Shown one piece after another: positions 9,701 to 22,219 of a stretch of 64,000 bases of DNA. Origin of the DNA: Aphis gossypii. Its lineage: Eukaryota; Arthropoda; Insecta; Hemiptera; Aphididae. Under the pieces are notes generated by a model. The model was not told where the DNA came from. It was given only the letters and a program-made list of their open reading frames with translations, and did not search any database. The position numbers and the translations under genes are program-made. Position 1 is the first letter of the stretch. Every line of letters begins with the position of its first letter. The stretch is taken from positions 26,970,001 through 27,034,000 of the forward strand of contig NC_065532.1 in NCBI RefSeq assembly GCF_020184175.1, read 5' to 3'.

Positions 9701-12545
9701 AATTTCATAATATAGTTTACATGAATGTACCTAATATATAACACATGTAAAATTGTAAAATATGTTAAATCATAAATAATTCATAATGAAAGACAAAAAT
9801 ACTTGAAATCGTTTAAGATAAATATTTATATATAACCATATACGTATCAAATTTGTTGAATGTTTTCATAATTAAATTATGCGTAAGTGCATAACCATGT
9901 AGGTATGTATTATATTTTTAAATTGTAATATTATTACGTTTAAAAATGTAACTTACATTATGTAAGGTATTTAAAAACATAAATATTCATTCATCTATTT
10001 TTTGCAACTTAAATTTTGTGTAATAATCCCATTATAAGTTTAGATATATAAATATGTTATAACTGTTTCATTTTAAAACGCAATTTATCATAATAATTTT
10101 ATAAACTGCAACATTTTTGTTAGTTGAAATTATTCATTAATTTCATTTACTTTTGTGGAGTACTTATTAAACCTCAATTGAAGACCATCGTTTAACGTGT
10201 TCAACAACACGTCGGAAGATACGTTTTGTGTCACGATCCTCGAGGGCACCACGTGGTATCTGAGTATCTCGATGGCTGATTCGTAAGACTCCATGGCCGA
10301 CCGAAGTGCGTTATCCATTTTCTACAGTCGTGCGCCACACGAAATAATAATAATAAAAAAAATATATCATAAAATATTTATTACAATGTCATACGAATGG
10401 CTTTTGTGCAGAGACGGCCTGGCCCATTGGGATCCCGGAAGGTTCACGGTAGCCTGATATATTAGAATTTAGCATTGGCCAAATAATTAGGTAGATTTTA
10501 ATTTCATTATAATAAAAAAAAATTATATTACCTAATACTATGTTTAATACATTTCTCTGGCCTAGATTTTTATCCCAAGCCATCCCTGCTTTTGTGTATG
10601 CTTGAAGTATAATACAGTACTAGTAATAACTAATAACTAATAAGTAATACACTAATAAAGTAATAACTAATATCAATAATAATATGAGTCAATATACTGA
10701 AAAAGCTTCGTCAGTTGGAACGAATATCGTGTACGGGCCGCCGCTGGTTAATGAATCGTATAAGTCGTGTTGCCGGATGTACCGCACAAACTCGTGTGCG
10801 CCAAGTTCTTGAGCGGTTTCCATCACGTTCCTTGCCGGTTTTACTGTAAATAATTAATAGATTATTAACTGGTTTTTGTGGACTGTATCATTCACTACTA
10901 GAAAATATCGTTTTATGCACATTATTTGTATGTATAAGGAAATTATTTTGTGTATTTTATTTTCTATATTAAATATCTTATCACAGTAGTTTTATTAGCA
11001 TTTATTAATTAATATGAAGTTGAAAAGATGAGTTGCTACTTAGAAGTTTAAAAACATTAAAAAAAAATACTGCTTTAATATAATGTGAAATTTCTTGATA
11101 AAATTACATAGCATTGGTATACAATGTTTAATAGTAATGTACATGGCCGGATTAAGGTTTTTTTCGCCCATAGGCTAAAATAAATTTACCACCTAATTTA
11201 CATAGGAAAAATTTGCTATTTCGTTTTGACCATTAAAATTTGCCGCCTCTTAATATTTGTCACCTTAGGCTTTAGCCTAAACAGCCTAAGCGGTAATACG
11301 GCCCTAGTTATGTATACATAATACACATATTATACTATTACCTATATACTTGCAGGTTGCAGAATTATACAAAAACCATTATCATTTATACTATAAACCC
11401 AAAAACTGACCAGGACACAATGAACGGTACCATACTGGCACGTTAAGCCTAAAGCCAATTTATTATCTTCATATTATGCAATGCTTATCAATTCATTATT
11501 TATGACTATATATTATGTGTATACCAGGGGTGACCAGCGAGAAGAGACTCGTGAGCCACCAAATGTATTAATACATATGGAAGAGCCAAAATGTGTGTAA
11601 TTTTATTATATAATACATAAATGTGTTTATAAAAATGTTACGATAAGATGCGAGCCGCAAAAGTCTATGTGGCGAGCCGCATGCGTATACCCCTGGTATA
11701 TACTATATACTGTAGTTATATTATCATGATTACTTACCGCCGGTGCATCCTGGACATCCATACATCGATTTGAATCCCAAACAGCATTCATACCTCACGA
11801 TTCTATACTTGGGGAAAGAGAAAAAATTAAAAATTAAATTAGCGCCATGCGGCCGGGTGACTGCAATCGACGCAGTCCAGAATAGGATCACTCAACGTGT
11901 TCTGCCCGCAAGTGCGATGTTGCTGCTGGCGATCGTCTATCGGCCAGCCACGCTCCCTGTGCGATGTCATGCCACCGTTACTCGATGAAATTTCTTCGAC
12001 AGCGCAAACATTGGGCCTGGAAATTGAATTGGTCAAATATATACCAACGCTTTTCCTTGCACAATAGCAATTCATGTAATGTTATATTATAAAATCGGCA
12101 TCGATCCACTGTTATATACCGTTTGCAATTTCTAATGTTTCTATTTTGGGGTTGCAAAAAATACGTTTCATAAATTCTTTTCGTCGTGTTTTTTGAATAA
12201 TGCTATACAAATGAGTGAACTATTGTTTTTTTTTCACTCGAACTTTAGTTTAACAAATACAATGCTAGAGTAACGCACTAACACGCAGGTAGGTTTTATT
12301 TTGTTCTTTAATAAAATGTGTCATTTATATTTCCGATTGTGTTTAAATTCAAAGTTAATCGATGGTTTTATGTATCATTGTTTAAGGACCATAAAAAATA
12401 AAGATAACGATTATTGGTCAGTGTGCAGTGTATTTTAAATGACTTACCCATATTTGTGAAGCGTAGTGTTTCTGTTGTGATGATAATTTCCATAAACCAC
12501 ATCGTACGTCAACATCAAACTCGTTAAAACAATAGTTACAATCAT
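6724..12545 (-). CDS. TGFBI: Secreted EMI + four FAS1-domain protein (TGFBI / midline fasciclin family)
   Basis: Complete 12-exon gene, 654 residues (human TGFBI is 683). Exons, 5' to 3': 12545-12448, 12016-11897, 11802-11738, 10843-10698, 10321-10151, 9520-9389, 9290-9122, 8776-8561, 8335-8198, 7977-7671, 7518-7221, 6828-6724. All phases fit. Start chosen because residues 1-19 form a signal peptide (IVTIVLTSLMLT core). An EMI domain follows at about 33-94 (GPNVCAVEE, TCGQNT, RYECCLGF, YGCPGC). Then four FAS1 domains: about 95-230 (TIFVPTDEAF; NGVVHLINSVL), 240-370 (VMVPTDMAL; SNGIIYAIHFPL), 374-510 (TVFAPTNQAF; GAVHVVDHVLYPP) and 515-645 (YFVPTNYAF; TNGLIHVVDDLILP). The family mediates extracellular-matrix and integrin-linked adhesion; in insects it is expressed in the nervous system. 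Intron 2 uses a weak GTTGAG donor, chosen because it restores the EMI domain. Intron 6 uses GTCTGA. Confidence 0.93.
11142..11306. mobile_element. hAT-like MITE in fasciclin intron 3
   Basis: 165 bases with imperfect terminal inverted repeats (CATGGCCGGATTAAGG; the other end read inward is TAGGGCCGTATTACCG), flanked by 8-bp duplications GTAATGTA (11134-11141) and GTTATGTA (11307-11314), 7 of 8 identical. 8-bp duplication is the hAT signature. No coding capacity. Confidence 0.6.
11525..11695. mobile_element. hAT-like MITE in fasciclin intron 3
   Basis: 171 bases beginning CAGGGGT and ending ACCCCTG, with subterminal GAGCC / GCGAGCCGC motifs. It is flanked by GTGTATAC and GTATATAC (7 of 8 identical), a hAT-type 8-bp duplication. 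No ORF. Confidence 0.65.
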
Positions 12546-12933
12546 AGCTGATGATATACTGTGTATAATAGCTGTGAACTTTTTGAATAATAAAACTGTT
12601 ATGATAATTACAAACTATAGTGGGTGGGCTTTATATATGCGATTTTGACCACCGGAAGATTCTGTGTAAGTAATTAAATTGAAAAAAATGTCCCAATGGA
12701 TTCGTCTTTGACCCATTTGTACATAAACATAATATATATGTATAACAAATATTTGCAATCGCCATTCTTGTTTCACGTAATATTTAAGATTAAATTATAA
12801 ATGCGTATCTATTATGAGGACGTTGTGCGTATGCAATTGAATTGCACGCGTATACTTGTATAAAATTGTTGATTTTTTTTTTGTCATCGTGATTAAAAAT
12901 TAACCTAATTCTTTTAAACAGAACAGTACAACC
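12546..12933. promoter_or_regulatory. Shared divergent promoter region, fasciclin gene / RAD51C
   Basis: Only 388 bases separate the two start codons, which point away from each other. The stretch must hold both 5' UTRs and core promoters unless non-coding exons lie elsewhere. No clear TATA or initiator arrangement could be singled out in such AT-rich DNA. Confidence 0.5.
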
Positions 12934-15900
12934 ATGAACCGGCCTATTTGGACATTGCCTTTAAGCAAGCACACAATAAATAAACTAGATAAACTCGGAT
13001 ACAAGTGTTGTGAAGATTTGATCGATTCACTCGGTAATATATTTAATTTTTTTTCGTTTATTATAATGTGTATATCTATGTATAATAATTATTATATGCA
13101 GTGGTTGGTAAAACTATTGTCAGTACAATTATTATAAGTTAATTTTATTTGATTGTATACAGTTTTTTATTTTATTATAAGATTGTTACATGACATATTT
13201 TAGACGATCCTGAAAAAAAATCAACGTTTTTACGAAAACATATGGAATCAGAATCTGAAATCCGTGATATGCTAAAAACTCCCATATACAAAACTGCTGC
13301 AGAATTAGTAAGTGGAATTTATGATTTTGTTCAATAACTTATAATTATAACTGAATATAAAATGCTATTAAAAGCATTTTTAAATTTTAAAAATGAACTT
13401 CTATTGTATATTTGAAATCCCCAAAAGTATGAAAGTAACAATATTTTCTATAAAAGTATAGAAAAATTAAAAGTTTGTTAACTCATCGTACATATTTAAT
13501 ATATACATGTACACATATCTATGGATTACTTAATATTACATTAATATTATAAAAAAGGAATGTCTTACACAATTTGTAGAGTTGAAAATAGTTTGAATCG
13601 TCTGAAATATGTATGTATAATATATATAGATTTAGAAATATGTAACAAGTAAAAACACTACACAATGAAATAATAACGTAATACAATTGTTAAAAAAAGG
13701 TGAAATACATATGGAAATAATAAACACATATGAAAAAATATTAAATATCTATGAACCTCCTTGTATTAAACTTTACCATCGTATATCATAAGTTTATCTA
13801 ACTATATTATACAGTTTAATATATGTAATTGCTCATAAGTAGAAGTGATATATGTAGGCAAGATTTACGTGTATACAATATACAATAGGCATGTTTTTTT
13901 TTTACATCGACTTGTGTATAATGTACCAACATCACGTCACATTGAAGCAAATTGTGGTTGTTTTATTTTGAATAAAGTACTTAAATACGTGTTTTGTAGT
14001 ATGTTTATGTTTTGAGCAATGGCGGATATAATATACATATTTCATTTTTGTACTGTAGGATATTGGACGCGATAGTATTGCTACGTTTTGCAAGTCTATT
14101 GATGAACTTTTAAACGGGGGTATTCAAGTTGGACAGATAACAGAATTATCTGGAGCTCCAGGCTCGGGCAAAAGTCAATTAAGGTAAACGTTTATAATAC
14201 TACTGTTTCATGTTAATAAATATAATAAATTATAGATCCTTGATTGACTTTATTTTTACAATAATATTTCAGCATGCAACTCTGCGTATCCGTTCAAATA
14301 CCGGTATGTTTTGAAGGACTACAAGCCGAAGCAATTTATGTCGATACAAATTCAAATTTTTCCGAACTTCGGTTAACGGGTAGGTGTATCTACTTAGTAA
14401 AACACCAAAATATACTATAGATTTAATATGTGAACATAAATCTAATAATAACAATACATCATAATATATTATTCATTTTAGTTGAAATTTATTTATTCGT
14501 CTTATCTAATTTCAAATTATTTTTCTGATATAATAACATTTTTCGAATTGTATATCCCAGCACTTGTATTATTATATATATAACGTTTTAACACATAAAT
14601 ATTACATTTGCGTTTTGTGTACATTTCGTCATTTCATTATTGTGATCTCACTGCAGCGCGTTATTGTCGTTACAGCGTTATAAGTAATAATAAACATGAC
14701 GATGATGATATCAAGTGGCTATATTAACGTCGTTGTATTTGTTTTCAGAAATGATCGACGCTTTCCTCGGCCATGTGTCTAAAGTATTATCGGGACCCAT
14801 TGATTTCAAAGGAGAAGCCAATAGCGAGTTGCTAAAGAGTCTGACCACCGCTAGCATGCTGAGTAAAATACACAGGGTTCAAATGAATGACCTAAACCAG
14901 CTGTACGCTTTGTATACGACTCTCGAACGTCATCCGAACGTATATACATATAGTACATATTAGTGTTAATAATGCATTATAAATTATAGAATACAATATA
15001 TTATTGTAATAATCGATAATTTTTTTTCGTATACAATAATATACGATTGTTATCGTGATAACGCGTTCATTGACGTTTATTATAATCTTTCCAACGGTTA
15101 TTATTACAGGTGAAATTAATCGTGGTGGACAGTTTCGTCATGCCGCTGTACCAAGTGGAAAATTCGCTGAGAAAGAATACGCTAGTCCACAGCTCACTCG
15201 GTTTATTGCAAACCATAGCTCGCGAACACGATCTCGCTGTAAGTGACAATATACAACTGTTGTATTTATATATAATTAGGCATATAAAATAATCGTCATT
15301 TTGTTTTTAATCGGAACGCGTTTATGACCGCGCTTTATGACCATACATGTACACTGTACGCTGTATAGTTTGTTTTTCGCCGCACAATAGACTTTCTGTT
15401 GGTACGTATAATGTATGTGCTCGAAAAGAAATATAATAGCACAATATGACGTGGACTACTATCGTATTATCGTTTCAACTAGGCCTGCGTATTTTAAGGT
15501 GTGCGTTGCTAAAATTTATTCGAAGGTTATCGTTACGAATTTACGATGTGTAATATAGTCAGCATATATCAGGGTCAATTGTTTTCGCAGACCAATATAA
15601 TATATAACTTTATCGAATAATTGTATTTAATGCACTGTATGTAGTACTGTACAAAATAAATGGTCAGGTCGAGATTGCAATACTGGTGTGGATATCATAT
15701 ATATTATTATAAATGTTCGCGGCACTACGGCCTACATCCGTTGTATTACATTTACGCATTTAGTTCAACTCGGTTTGTAAGAATTTTCAGATAGTTTTGT
15801 TGTAAAAAAATAAGTAAACTACATTCTGTGAGTTTAAATAATTGTCGAACAATTAATGAAAAACAAAGCATTATTATTGTCATAAATATAAAATAACGCA

Positions 15901-18200
15901 CGCGAAGAGCGAATTTAAAACTTAATGCATATTAATTTATGCGGGTTTCAGTAATCGTTTGTTTATGTTTTGAAATTTTTTTTTGGTGATACTTAAATGT
16001 ATAAAAAATATAACATTCATTAAGTAGGTACACTCGGATAAAGTATTATACGTCGACTTGAATAATATCGATTTCGTGTAATACATTATTCGGTGTAATT
16101 GGTATTTGGCCAGTTACAGAAAGGTGATTATTTTAAGGGGGTGATATAATTTTAAAAAGCATACAATTTTTTGATCTTTGAGATCATCCTTTTGAAAAAC
16201 TGAAAATACATTTAAATATGCAATTATTATAACGTTTTTTTATTGCATTTATTTTTACATAACCTAATATGCGTTTTTTTTGGCGAAGTTACTATACTTT
16301 TGATTTTAAATTATCAATTTAAATATAAAACAAATTATAAATTATTATTATGTATTTTTAATTTGGATAAAACATTCTAAAATATATTAAATTGTACTTA
16401 AAAAAAAAAAAATCAAAAAGTAATAAGTAATAAGTGAATCATAGATAGTGTTCGAAATAAAAAGTATGCTGTAAAAATGTAACCTTACTACAACAGGGGT
16501 GGATTTAGGTATGTGCTGGTCTGTGGTTGAAATTCATTGTGGGGGCCCTTTATACATAAACAAGAAAATATATTTTTTTTCTTATTAAAATATCATAAAA
16601 TTGTGGGGTCGCTGGGCTTCAGCCCACTCAGCACTCCCCTAAATCCAGCCCTGCTTACTTACTTAACCACTTTATTTGTTTGAGAACTTTTACGTAGATA
16701 CATCTGATTAGATGTAGTGTGTACCTACATCGCTATGTATCGGAATTACATTTGATATAAAATTACAGGTGGTACTAACTAACGATCTAACAACCGCAAT
16801 TACCGAAAACGGCGCAGAAGTTTTTCCGGCGTTAGGTGAATCGTTTGGTCATCGCGTTCAATATAGACTTCTGCTAAGCAAAATTCCTAACCAACCCAAC
16901 GAGTACACGGCGTTGCTGAAGAAAAGCGTCGAGCACGGTCGTTCTGCTGCTCGATTTACTGTAAGGATATTATCTATACAATTTGTATATAATTTACTTT
17001 GTACAAAATAATAATATTTATTATGTAAATTGTACATATTATATAAAAGTGCTAGTCATTTGTTATAATCTATGGAGCGGTGAATTTTAATACACTAAAG
17101 GACTAAACAATTGATATTCAATATGAGCATGCTGCACTTTTGCATTAACAGTTAGCAATATAAATGCATAAACCTGCTTTTGAAAATTAATCTAAAAACA
17201 CAAATAATTTATGAAAAATATGATCAAATTATCAAATTTAGTATAACATTATTATATCTATAATAAAATAATTATTATTTGCATCCAGTTGAAAAATCAT
17301 GAAATTGTGTTACCAAACCAGCGAATTGAAATATTAGTATAATCCCTCGTTCCAATGTTATCAAATTTCTTGTATAAATCGGTATACTAGTTTGAACAAG
17401 CATGTGCGGTAATGGTCTAGCAAATAACATAAATTGTGATTATAACGATTGTTAATAATATAATAATAATAATAACATATGTCATACACTCATACCTCCA
17501 TAGTATAACCTTAATAATATATAATATTTTATACGATGATTCGATTTTTTTCTTCCGTCAAAGGCCGTTAACGGGATTTTATTCGTGATTAATTAGACCG
17601 TTCCACTGAAATAATAACACAAGTAAATATGCGTGTCATTGCAGGCGGCAACCCGCTAATTATTTCTTAATACTCTGTTTCAAACAGTCATCGTACGCGC
17701 GTTAGTTATAGGTATTTACTATCTGTAATATGCATTTTTACCTTATCGAAAAATATGTTTTTATAGTTTTTTGAATATTCTACCCCACAGATGTTAAAAA
17801 CAAAAAGTAAAGAACTTGCGAAATTTTTATTATGAAGATCTTTTGAATACAATTACACGTGCACGGCATTTAAAGTGTGTTTTAAAATATTCGTTCTTGT
17901 TGTACTTAAAATCAAATCTGAAATCTTTAATATCGTTCATGTATTTTAAAGCAGCAAATATATAAGTCATTTTGTTGGCACTTGACATTATATATGTATA
18001 TTATATTTATATAGTATGTAGTGTAGTACGGGACTTATTGTAATACAGAATTATCAGCTATAGGTGTCACAGGTGCTACTAGGGAATGGTGTTAGAGGAA
18101 TTTTAGTGTATGCGTCTTAAATGTTATCATTTTTTTGTTTTTTTGATAGATTTCATCGAATGGAGTGCGTGATCTACCTACGGAACAGCCGCAGCTGTAG
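12934..18200 (+). CDS. RAD51C: DNA repair protein RAD51 homolog 3 (RAD51C)
   Basis: RecA/RAD51-family ATPase of homologous recombination. RAD51C pairs with XRCC3 and other RAD51 paralogs in the nucleus. Eight exons with GT-AG borders and matching phases: 12934-13033, 13204-13307, 14059-14183, 14273-14379, 14749-14939, 15110-15238, 16769-16960, 18150-18200; 332 residues. Walker A is GAPGSGKS at 100-107, followed by MQLCVSVQIPVCF, as in RAD51C. The VDTNSNF strand sits where family members have a VDTEG-type motif. Walker B is LIVVD at 212-216. VVLTND and PALGESFGH follow, and the tail RFTISSNGVRD matches the RAD51C C-terminal pattern. It is about 40 residues shorter than human RAD51C, through a reduced N-terminal helical region and no long tail. 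Walker A ends in Ser instead of the usual Thr, which is still functional in P-loops. Intron 6 (15239-16768) carries a small transposon. Confidence 0.93.
16494..16653. mobile_element. hAT-like MITE in RAD51C intron 6
   Basis: 160 bases with terminal inverted repeats CAGGGGTGGATTTAGG and CCTAAATCCAGCCCTG (15 of 16 complementary). The interior has GGGGGCCC and a GCTGGGCTTCAGCCCA hairpin. Flanking 8-bp duplications are not clean (TACTACAA / CTTACTTA). Confidence 0.6.
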
Positions 18201-18272
18201 ACGAAGAAATGATCAGAAATTAAAACAAAAAGCGTTGTTCCATATACTTGTATTATAGTGTAAGACATACAT

Positions 18273-18278
18273 AATAAA
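18273..18278 (+). terminator. Poly(A) signal of RAD51C
   Basis: AATAAA 73 bases after the RAD51C stop codon. An A-rich stretch follows at about 18335-18355. Confidence 0.55.
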
Positions 18279-18552
18279 AATTATAAATTAAAATATTATA
18301 TTTACAAAAACAAAATAATTTACGTAATAAAATCAAAAAAAAAAAAAATTAAAAATAGTGTATGCCTACTTAATAATTTTACATTTAGGTACCTATACGC
18401 TTTAGGTATACTTGCATGGTTTAACGACCCAGAATGTTAAAAAGATACTTTCAGAACGGCTTAACAGCGTAGTTCGCTGACATACGTACTCGCACACACA
18501 CACATATATTATAATATTATACAATGGTGTTACCCGGCACCTATTATTATTT

Positions 18553-18622
18553 ATGGTGCACACCATTCACATGTCTCGGAAAAAGGTTTCGCGGCAGGAC
18601 GGATCGGTGGTGACGAGGCAAG
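18553..18622 (+). CDS. Candidate alternative first exon A of the stathmin-reminiscent gene
   Basis: Open stretch with in-frame ATGs at 18553 and 18571, ending at a good donor (G|GTAAGA). From the second ATG it encodes MSRKKVSRQDGSVVTRQ and ends in phase 1. That is exactly the phase needed by the exon at 25688; the join gives ...VVTRQ-AIAFSVPL. It lies in a locally GC-richer patch 353 bases after the RAD51C stop. The basic, hydrophilic N-terminus suggests a soluble isoform. It could instead belong to an unrelated gene whose other exons I did not find. Confidence 0.4.
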
Positions 18623-19229
18623 GTAAGAAAAATAATAGCAAAAGCTACTTATAACGATAAGTGTCCGTCAAAATAATATTATAATGATGTATTGATTTGC
18701 AGCAGCAAGCGCGTACGTCATCGTTCGACGAACTTTTCGCATTGGTACACGCATGCATGAACCTGTATGTATAATGTATGAAGTGATTTATTTTATATTT
18801 AACTGATTTTGGAAGTCAAGTCATTTTTAAAATAATTATTTTCTATACTCACATTTAAGAATTATACTTTTCTTAGGATTTCAATATAATTATTATATTA
18901 TTTTTATACATTATTTAAATATCTATCAAATATTGGATGAGTATTTTTAATCTTATCGGTATGTAAATGTACAGATATAACAACTTAATAGGTCGTATTA
19001 ATACTGAATCAATATCTTAATTTAATTATTTAACTTAATAATTTAAGCATTCGTTTTAAATGGTATTTTTTTACTTATATTTTATATTATAAAGCAAGTT
19101 TATTAAGTGCCTTGAAGCTCCTTTGTGAATCGTCTAATAGGCTATTGCGAACAATATTTGTTTTATTTTTCAAGAGAATCGTGAACCAATATTTATTGTT
19201 TGGTTTTCACACGTAGAATATAGTAAAAA

Positions 19230-19563
19230 GTAAAAACTACTCATCGATGTAGTAAAGTGATAAATACAACTCATATTATAAAAACAGTTTGGAATTCATA
19301 TTGAACTGTATGTAAAAACAATCAAGTCACTTTTTTAAACCTTACTCTTTAATTTCTAAAAAATTTAACTTGAAAGTTTGAAAATGTTTAAAATGTTATT
19401 ACTATTTAAAATTGATCTAAAGTTAAATCGCAAAAAATTGCTTGATTAATTGATCTTAGTAAAAATCTCTGATATACTTACTCTGAATTAAAATCTGTTT
19501 TTATAATATTTATCGCTTTACTACATCAATCGTGTCGGATGACTCAAAGTGGGTGGTTTTTAC
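19230..19563. mobile_element. Inverted-repeat element (foldback/MITE-like), 334 bp
   Basis: The left arm (19230-19287) and right arm (19495-19563) are inverted copies sharing GTAAAAAC, GATGTAGTAAAG, GATAAAT and TTATAAAAACAG in order, with small indels. The loop is about 207 bases of AT-rich DNA with no ORF. It lies between candidate first exons A and B of the stathmin-reminiscent gene. Confidence 0.5.
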
Positions 19564-22098
19564 TGATAAATATGCATGGTGTTTGTGAAAGATAGAGACA
19601 ACAGATGTCGGTATTCGCGATCGCCTTAAATAATATGATTTTCGAACAGCCGACAGTTAATAATACATTATGATTTATGACATTTAACATAATATGAGTA
19701 TAGGTATATGGCTACTTTTGATACTCGCTGTGGACCGGTGTATAGTTTTCGACCGGAAATCGTCGATTACGTATTATAGTACAGTCTTATCAACTAAAAC
19801 TATAATGTGCGGTATTTTTTCAAAAGCGCCGAAACTGCTACAATTGTCTTGATACCATCCTAGGGCCTGTAGTATCTACGGCTTACAGCGATTACGAATA
19901 TTTTTTTATACATAGATCGCCCACGTAACTGCAGCTATAACAGATGTGTTGCACTATATAATATTAAAATATATATAATAATACCTATGTAATCCAGTGT
20001 TCCTCTTACGCACACCACGCTTTATAATTATATTTAATCTCAAAATCGCAAATGCATAAAAATATATGTTATAACTTATAATCCAACCTTCTTCCCTCGA
20101 CCAAAATTCGTGTTACTATTTAATAGAGTATAGTTTATTATTAAAATATATATAAGTTCTTTATGAAACTACTAAAGCACTATTGTTGATGAAATGCAAC
20201 ACTGTGATTATAATTTATAGATTACTTCGTTTAATAATATTGCGCGAGACGTGATTTTATAGTTGTTGGATATATTAGCATAAAAAGAATCATACAGCAA
20301 TGGAAATATATAAGTATCTTATGTATATATAGGTACCTACACATAATATTAACGGTTATTGTCGTTATCGAAAAAAACCGATTACTTTTTTCAATTGGCG
20401 GATAATTATATGGTGTTGTAGACTAAATAAAGATTAGATGTATATACTACATTATGTATAGCGTGTTAATAGGAATTAAACAGTCTCCTGCTAATATCGT
20501 ATGTCAATATCACATGAATGGTTAGCGTTCACGTGCGTGCGTCATAATTGTTTTAAAATTTCGTATACGCGTTATATTAATATTATTATTACTATTGTTA
20601 ATACACGTTCGTTTTCATGCACGGACCATTAGAATGTGTTAATATTATTAATAAATTACTGGTGGAATAACAACTAAAATCAAAAAAAAAAAATTTCAAA
20701 TGTATAAACCATTCGATATAACCGGTATATATATATATATACAACAATTGACTGCAGTTCGTTATAAAACAATTCTCGTATCCCTATACTAATTGAAAAC
20801 AAATCGACGTGGTCGATACGGTTGTCGAATAAATTATGTCGGGCGAGCCTGCGACAGTGTGACTATATAAATATAATTCACGAACTCGCAATGTCTTCGT
20901 CCTCATTGAGTCGGAAACTCTAGTCCCTCAGCGAAATACATCTCAAGCTTGTCCTAATAGAGGTGTGTGCCGGAATGAAACTTTTAAAGGCTACTCGTTT
21001 ATTGTATATATAAATATACATTATTCTATAAACCACATGGATATTCATTTTTTAAACTGTTTGACTGTTTGAGTTTGATATTATAATAACGATGATATTT
21101 AAACGGTTAAAATATAAATGCGTACGAGTATGTATGATTTATTAATTATCATTTACGAAAAATTCACTTAATTTGCAATATTCGTATAGAAAAAATAAAA
21201 CTAAAATAATTTGTACAGTAATATCTAGGTATCTATGTATATAATATTAATATTAGTTATTTTACTTTTCAATTTAGTTGTACCTACTACTTGTATTTAT
21301 AACATACGTATATTATTTGCTATGCAAGTTCTACAGAACCTGCAATAGAATGTAAAGCCAAGTTCACAAAGATACAACAAAATTAAAACAAAACAGTCTG
21401 TGATGGGAGAGTTGGATTTATGTTTACTATTTAACTATGCGTGAGTCCGGCATAATATTATAGAATACAAAACACATTTTTTTTTTCGTTTTTCGATAGG
21501 TAATAGGTATCTTTCAAGAGGGTGGACGATATATTTGTATAGGTATTACGCAACGTATACGGATTATACGTGTACAAACGATTAACCACTGAGAGGAGCT
21601 GGGAAAACTATTTGTATGTATAATGTATTATATATATAATGTATTAGTGTGTTATATAACTTGTGCGTTAGTATATATCGCAGTGCGAACAAAAACGTCG
21701 CCGTGTCAAAAGTGCCGTTTTACATGTATATAATATGTACATATACACGTTTTACAAAATACAGATATATATATATATATATATAATATAAATAAATAAT
21801 ATTACTACAAGTAAAAGCAGTGTACAGGACACAGACGGCCCCCGAGTCGTGTGTGCGTGTATACCTACCTCACGAACAAGAAGAAAGCGAGAGATTAATA
21901 GCGAAAAAAGGATTTCGTTTTAACATAATATATAAAATATATATGTAATGCGTGTATACCAATACACCGGCGTGGTCTGTGATGCAAGTCGTGCTTCTCT
22001 CCTTCGGCGGCTCGAACGCGTGCACTTATAATATACGCATGCATATAATAAATGACATATATGTATACATTGTTTATAGGTAGTTGCGACATTGTTGT

Positions 22099-22219
22099 AT
22101 GGAGTATGGACCACACGAGATCCAGCCCGAAGTCATGACAGTGTGCTGTCGTACGCGTAAAATAATGATGATGATGATGGTCATGCACGCGAAGTACGTT
22201 GCGTTTGTCGAAAAAAACC
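22099..22219 (+). CDS. Candidate alternative first exon B of the stathmin-reminiscent gene
   Basis: Reads from the first ATG after an in-frame stop (TAG at 22081) to a consensus donor GTAAGT at 22220: 40 codons plus one base, phase 1. Joined to the exon at 25688 it would give a 134-residue protein. It contains VCCRTRK at residues 15-21, a Cys pair followed by basic residues, and a run of five Met from an ATG repeat. Cys pairs next to basic residues are typical palmitoylation-type membrane anchors, as in neuronal stathmins. The Met run and its position in AT-rich DNA leave real doubt. The reverse-strand ORF here (His-rich) is its shadow. Confidence 0.4.

Noticed and set aside
11743..12075. 81- and 78-codon ORFs on opposite strands
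   Set aside because: Shadow of, and read-through across, fasciclin exons 2-3. The true exons are bounded by splice sites.
21895..22188. His-rich reverse ORF
   Set aside because: Complement of the ATG repeat in candidate first exon B; low-complexity shadow.
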